From contig CABPYL010000012.1 in assembly GCA_902461565.1 (NCBI GenBank), forward strand, positions 1 to 64,000: DNA of 64,000 nucleotides. The letters are read 5' to 3'. The DNA comes from an uncultured Porphyromonadaceae bacterium. GTDB lineage: Bacteria > Bacteroidota > Bacteroidia > Bacteroidales > Muribaculaceae. Under the pieces are notes generated by a model. It ran no database searches and was not told where the DNA came from. It saw nothing but the letters and a program-made list of their open reading frames with translations. Made by a program: the position numbers and the translations under genes. Positions 60,442 to 64,000 of the stretch are shown in pieces. Within the stretch, counting starts at the first letter, position 1, and every line of letters starts with the position of its first letter.

Positions 60442-62559
60442 TTATTTGGGGAAGATTGAGATGGCATAGCCTCCGCCCGGCGCTGCTTTGAGCTTGAGTT
60501 TTGTCTTGCTCGTTACGGGCTTGCGGGAGACTACGTAAGCCTGGCGGTTGTCGATATAGTTTGCGTCCGGAGCATCGGCATAGATTACGGCTTCATACTT
60601 CCGGCCCTTGTCGAGAAAATCAAGCGAAAGGTGGCTTTCATGGCCGTCCTCGTTAGCGGTACAGCCCACAAACCAGTTGTCGGTTCCCTTGGCCTTGCGG
60701 GCAGCGGTAATGTAGCGTCCGGGCTCAGCTTCAAGGTAGTGGCTCTCGTCCCAGTCTACGGCCACATCCTTGATAAACTGGAAAGCGTCCATATGGCGGG
60801 CATAGTTTTCGGGAAGGTCGGCAGCCATCTGCAGAGGACTGTACATGGTAACATACAAGGCAAGCTGGCGTGCAAGGGTACTGTTCACATGTCCTTCGCT
60901 TGATGGATTCATCTTCTTGAGATCCATCTCGAAGATACCGGGTGTGTAGTCCATCGGGCCACCCTGCAGACGTGTGAAAGGAAGCACGGTGGTGTGCGAA
61001 GGCTTGTTGCCTGCGAAAGCCTCGTACTCGGTACCGCGGGCGCTCTCGTTGCCTATCAGGTTGGGGTATGTGCGGCACAGGCCGGTAGGACGCACAGCCT
61101 CGTGACCGTTGACCATTATATGATGCTTTGCAGCCTCGGTTACGGCGTAGAGATAGTGGTTTACCATCCACTGTCCGTAGTGATGCTCGCCGCGGGGCAG
61201 GATATTGCCGACGTAGCCGCTCTTCACCGAGTTATAGCCATATTTGTCCATAAGACAGTAGGCCTTCTCAAGGTGCCGCTCGTAGTTGCGGGCGGAAGCG
61301 GATGTCTCGTGGTGCATCATAAGGCGCATACCCTTGTCGTGGGCATATTTGTTGAGCATTTCGATATCAAAATCAGGGTAAGGAGTTACGAAATCGAACA
61401 CATAGTCCTTTGAGTGTCCGAACCAGTCTTCCCAGCCCTCGTTCCAGCCTTCGACAAGCAGCTGGTCGAAACCGTTGGCGGCCGCAAAGTCGATATAGCG
61501 CTTCACATTGTCGTTGTTGGCAGGATGATTGCCGTGAGGCTTGGTGCTGCTATAGTCAAGCTGCCCGAGTTTTACCGACGGTACATCATTGGTATACGAC
61601 CATGCCTTGCCGCCTGCAATCATCTCCCACCATACGCCCATATACTTCACCGGCCTTATCCATGATGTATCCTCATAGGCGCAGGGGTCATTGAGATTGA
61701 GGATAAGGTTGGAGGCAAGAATGTCGCGGGCGTCGTCGCTAACCATAACGGTACGCCAGGGCGAGTGGCAGGGCGACTGCAGGTGTCCCTTGTTGCCCTG
61801 AGCGTCGGGCGTGAGCCACGAAGTGAATACAAAATTTTTGTCGTCAAGGTTCAGGTGCATGCAGGAATAATCTACAAGCGCTGCCTCGTGGATGTTGATA
61901 TACAGTCCGTCGCCGGTTTTTAGCTGCAGGGAGGTCTGCACGCCCGTGGGCGAGAACTGCGTTTGCGACGCGTTGCTGCTGATTGAGGATTTCATCTTGC
62001 CGCGGATTTCGGAGAGGCGGCTTTCGGTGTAGTCGTACTCCTGAGTGTCGTAGTCGCCGGCAATCCACCATGCGGTGTGGTCGCCCGTCATGGCGAATTC
62101 TGTTTTTTCCTCCTTTATTATGAAATAGGTAAGCACGCCGTCCTGAGGGAACTCGTAACGGAAACCTACACCATCGTCGTACACGCGGAAACGGAGGTTC
62201 ATCTTGCGGTAATGCTCGGGCTGGTCCATCGTGAGCAGCAACTCGTTATAATTATTGCGTATGCTGCTGTTCTCGCCCCATACGGGGTGCCAGGTCTCGT
62301 CGAACGACGAAGTGGAGGTTCCCGTGAGTTTGAAGCCGTCGGTCATGTCTGGGCCGTCGGCCAGCTGCAAGCCCAGGCGCGAGGGCTTTACGATAGTCTT
62401 TCCCTTGTAGCTGACACTATATGTGGGTACGCCGTCTATAACATCGGCCTGCACGGTAACAGTACCCGAAGGCGAGCTTATCTCGGCAGCCGAAGCCCCG
62501 ACAGGGACAAGGCTCACGCCCGCAGCCACTAAGGCTGCGGATATAAGTCTGATATTCAT
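60442..62559 (-). CDS. GH97-family alpha-glucosidase/alpha-galactosidase (SusB-like)
   Basis: A 705-residue exported enzyme: signal MNIRLISAALVAAGVSLVPVGASA, an N-terminal beta-supersandwich, then a TIM barrel with SWIRPVKYMGVWWEM, GFDQLLVEGWNEGWEDW and NGHEAVRPTGLCRTYPNLIGNESARGTEYE, and a C-terminal beta-sandwich. The Glu residues in NGHEAVRP and GNESARG match those of the inverting, calcium-dependent (SusB-type) branch, so alpha-glucosidase is preferred. It lies 33 bases after the GH27/36-like gene and converges on susCD. Confidence 0.9.
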   Translation of the reverse strand: MNIRLISAALVAAGVSLVPVGASAAEISSPSGTVTVQADVIDGVPTYSVSYKGKTIVKPSRLGLQLADGPDMTDGFKLTGTSTSSFDETWHPVWGENSSIRNNYNELLLTMDQPEHYRKMNLRFRVYDDGVGFRYEFPQDGVLTYFIIKEEKTEFAMTGDHTAWWIAGDYDTQEYDYTESRLSEIRGKMKSSISSNASQTQFSPTGVQTSLQLKTGDGLYINIHEAALVDYSCMHLNLDDKNFVFTSWLTPDAQGNKGHLQSPCHSPWRTVMVSDDARDILASNLILNLNDPCAYEDTSWIRPVKYMGVWWEMIAGGKAWSYTNDVPSVKLGQLDYSSTKPHGNHPANNDNVKRYIDFAAANGFDQLLVEGWNEGWEDWFGHSKDYVFDFVTPYPDFDIEMLNKYAHDKGMRLMMHHETSASARNYERHLEKAYCLMDKYGYNSVKSGYVGNILPRGEHHYGQWMVNHYLYAVTEAAKHHIMVNGHEAVRPTGLCRTYPNLIGNESARGTEYEAFAGNKPSHTTVLPFTRLQGGPMDYTPGIFEMDLKKMNPSSEGHVNSTLARQLALYVTMYSPLQMAADLPENYARHMDAFQFIKDVAVDWDESHYLEAEPGRYITAARKAKGTDNWFVGCTANEDGHESHLSLDFLDKGRKYEAVIYADAPDANYIDNRQAYVVSRKPVTSKTKLKLKAAPGGGYAISIFPK

Positions 62560-62592
62560 TGATATTGTATTATTACTGGATTGCGGTTCTTA

Positions 62593-64000
62593 TTACTTGG
62601 TAAGTCTGATAATTTTGCATCCGTGCGCCGGAAGATTGGCGGAAATGGTAGCAGGAGCCTTTCCTTCGTCGGCATGGCGCCAGAGGTCGCGCATGTTCCA
62701 TTCTCCGGTGATGCCCAGATCCGAAAGCTTCACCGACCTTGTAGCTGCTGTGTTGTCGCGGTTGAACAAACCGATTACATAGCTGCCGTCAGACATTGTT
62801 CCATACCATATCATATTGTTGGCATCGTTCAGCTTGTCGCTCAGCGGCTTGCCTACAAAGCGGTCGGCGTTAAGGGCCAGAAGTTCGGAATTGGTATAGA
62901 ATTTCGTGTTTCCGCCGATGGTAGAAGGCTGGTCCGACACGGTAACAGGACCGCCCGCCATCAGCTGCAGCGAAACCACTGTCTGACGCTCATCGTCGGT
63001 GCTGAATGTGTTCAGCCTGATAAAGTCGCCGTCAAGGAGCACTTTATCTTTACCCGAAATGTGCGCCCAGTAAGTGAATCCGTCAAACATGTTCATGCAG
63101 TTTGGCCACGTAGCGTACGACCTGCCGCGATCGGCGTCAGAGCAATGCCACCAGCCGCCCGTGCCGGTATCGGCTACAATACGTACCATATTGCCGTAGC
63201 GAGCCTCGGCCTCGGCATCATTGTTGAGATGCGGCATCACAAGCGAAGTGAACACACCGTATTTCTTTGCCGATTCGGCGATGTAGCTGAGTGCGCGGGC
63301 ATAGCTCTCGCGGCCATAGCCGCGCCCGACGATACCCATGTTGCGGTCCTTGCCGTCCTCGTACCACGACAGGAAGTCCATGCGGATATAGTTGATACCG
63401 AGTTCGGAATAGTGTTTGAAAAAGCCGTCGATATATTCACGGGCGCCGGGATTCTCCGCCACTACCCACTTGAACGAGCGGTCCTCGGCAGTGGGGTTGA
63501 CTACTTCATTCCGGCCTTTATAAATAAGGTCGTCAAAAGTATAGTCCGTGCCCTCGATTTTGGTAGATCCGGAGCCATGAATCCACAGAGGATTATCGTA
63601 GATTCCCACTTTCAGGCCCTTGGCTGCGCATTTTTCAACCAGCTTCTTTAACGACATGGATCCGTAGTGCGTCATATACCCCGTTGCGTCCTTGGCTTCC
63701 ATCGGTATAAATCCGTCGGTGCACACCATATCGTAGCCATAAGGCTTCAGTTCCTCGGCTACCCAGTCTATAACCTCGTCCCACTGAGCGGACGTGAAGT
63801 CCATATCCGATGCTGCCACACCGTTCCGTTCCTGCGTATAGCAGTATTCGTATATGCTCCAGTACAACGGAGCCTTATAGCTGTGGATACCCTCGATGAC
63901 CGGCAGGTCGGGAAGCTCATGAACTGGCGGACGGCGCATTTCGATTTCTTCCGTGCAGCTCGAAAGCAGCGTGGTCGCGATAGTCAGAGCCAGTATATTC
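62593..64000 (-). CDS. GH27/GH36-like alpha-galactosidase lipoprotein, 5' end outside window
   Basis: The frame stays open to the right edge: upstream of the ATG at 63939 it reads LALTIATTLLSSCTEEIE, a lipoprotein signal, so the true start lies beyond 64000. The body is a clan GH-D TIM barrel: GYDMVCTDGFIPME, KGLKVGIYDNPLW, NYIRMDFLSWYEDG (likely nucleophile Asp), VLLDGDFIRL and LMAGGPVTVSDQPS, then the small C-terminal beta-sandwich (GSYVIGLFNRDNTAATRSVKLSDLGI). Alpha-galactosidase is the best guess; the family assignment is by motif only. Confidence 0.75.
   Translation of the reverse strand, partial: NILALTIATTLLSSCTEEIEMRRPPVHELPDLPVIEGIHSYKAPLYWSIYEYCYTQERNGVAASDMDFTSAQWDEVIDWVAEELKPYGYDMVCTDGFIPMEAKDATGYMTHYGSMSLKKLVEKCAAKGLKVGIYDNPLWIHGSGSTKIEGTDYTFDDLIYKGRNEVVNPTAEDRSFKWVVAENPGAREYIDGFFKHYSELGINYIRMDFLSWYEDGKDRNMGIVGRGYGRESYARALSYIAESAKKYGVFTSLVMPHLNNDAEAEARYGNMVRIVADTGTGGWWHCSDADRGRSYATWPNCMNMFDGFTYWAHISGKDKVLLDGDFIRLNTFSTDDERQTVVSLQLMAGGPVTVSDQPSTIGGNTKFYTNSELLALNADRFVGKPLSDKLNDANNMIWYGTMSDGSYVIGLFNRDNTAATRSVKLSDLGITGEWNMRDLWRHADEGKAPATISANLPAHGCKIIRLTK

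Noticed and set aside
1..64000. CRISPR array, rRNA genes, integrase or IS transposase
   Set aside because: No regularly spaced short repeats, rRNA sequence or transposase/integrase motif was seen anywhere in the window.

Overview
The window reads as chromosome of a gut-type Bacteroidales bacterium, most likely a Muribaculaceae-like genus (the rank below order is inference). The signs are: many promoters of the Bacteroidetes form (TTTG, about 20 bp, TAnnTTTG), a SusC/SusD pair with glycoside hydrolases, two GLPGLI proteins behind a TonB receptor, a PorZ-like type IX secretion protein with several proteins carrying type IX-like C-terminal tails, and a Rho factor with a long low-complexity N-terminal extension. 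Most genes are moderately GC-rich; a few islets are visibly AT-rich.

Layout. 1-2337 (-): the 3'-truncated gene of a repeat-containing secreted protein and a secreted beta-helix-like protein. 2338-3703: non-coding, with two tandem copies of a hairpin-rich element of about 330 bp. 3704-4374 (+): HigB/HigA-type toxin-antitoxin pair. 4489-10867 (+): leuS, rdgB, a porZ-like gene and an unknown gene. 10864-11418 (-): DUF2284 protein. 11544-16510 (+): small outer-membrane barrel, TonB-type receptor and two GLPGLI proteins. 16585-18482 (-): trxA, ftsE, M48 lipoprotein. 18786-24492 (+): tightly packed methyltransferase, MBL hydrolase, PD-(D/E)XK nuclease, RsmF-type methyltransferase and ABC exporter. 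24483-27709 (-): tcdA, tRNA-Arg, tRNA-Asp, rho. 28212-30302 (-): secreted propeller protein.

30303-33218 is an AT-rich accessory islet: an orphan lipoprotein gene and a three-gene ATGA-coupled operon (XRE-DUF3791 fusion, DUF3990 ADP-ribosyltransferase-like protein, small acidic protein) lying between two 104-bp direct repeats. Each repeat holds an 18-bp palindrome; one palindrome covers the operon promoter. It looks like an excisable toxin-antitoxin or defence module and is the best candidate here for an undescribed system.

33219-37389 (-): lpxA, xseB, GH3-family enzyme, alkaline phosphatase, with tRNA-Gln upstream. 37557-39410 (-): Omp28-like secreted protein. 39582-46516 (-): der, era, fabH, rpmF, DUF177 gene, nadA, NhaC antiporter. 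46654-50175 (-): secreted phosphodiester-glycosidase-like protein and a CDF metal transporter. 50455-51557 (+): a DUF1016 nuclease gene broken by a one-base frameshift. 51646-55034 (+): FtsB/DivIC-like gene, small membrane protein gene, mutS.

55425-64000 is a polysaccharide utilisation locus: susC (with an in-frame amber codon inside its signal peptide) and susD on +, converging on GH97 and GH27/GH36-like genes on -. The enzymes suggest alpha-glucosidic and alpha-galactosidic substrates. The last gene runs off the right edge and begins with a lipoprotein signal.
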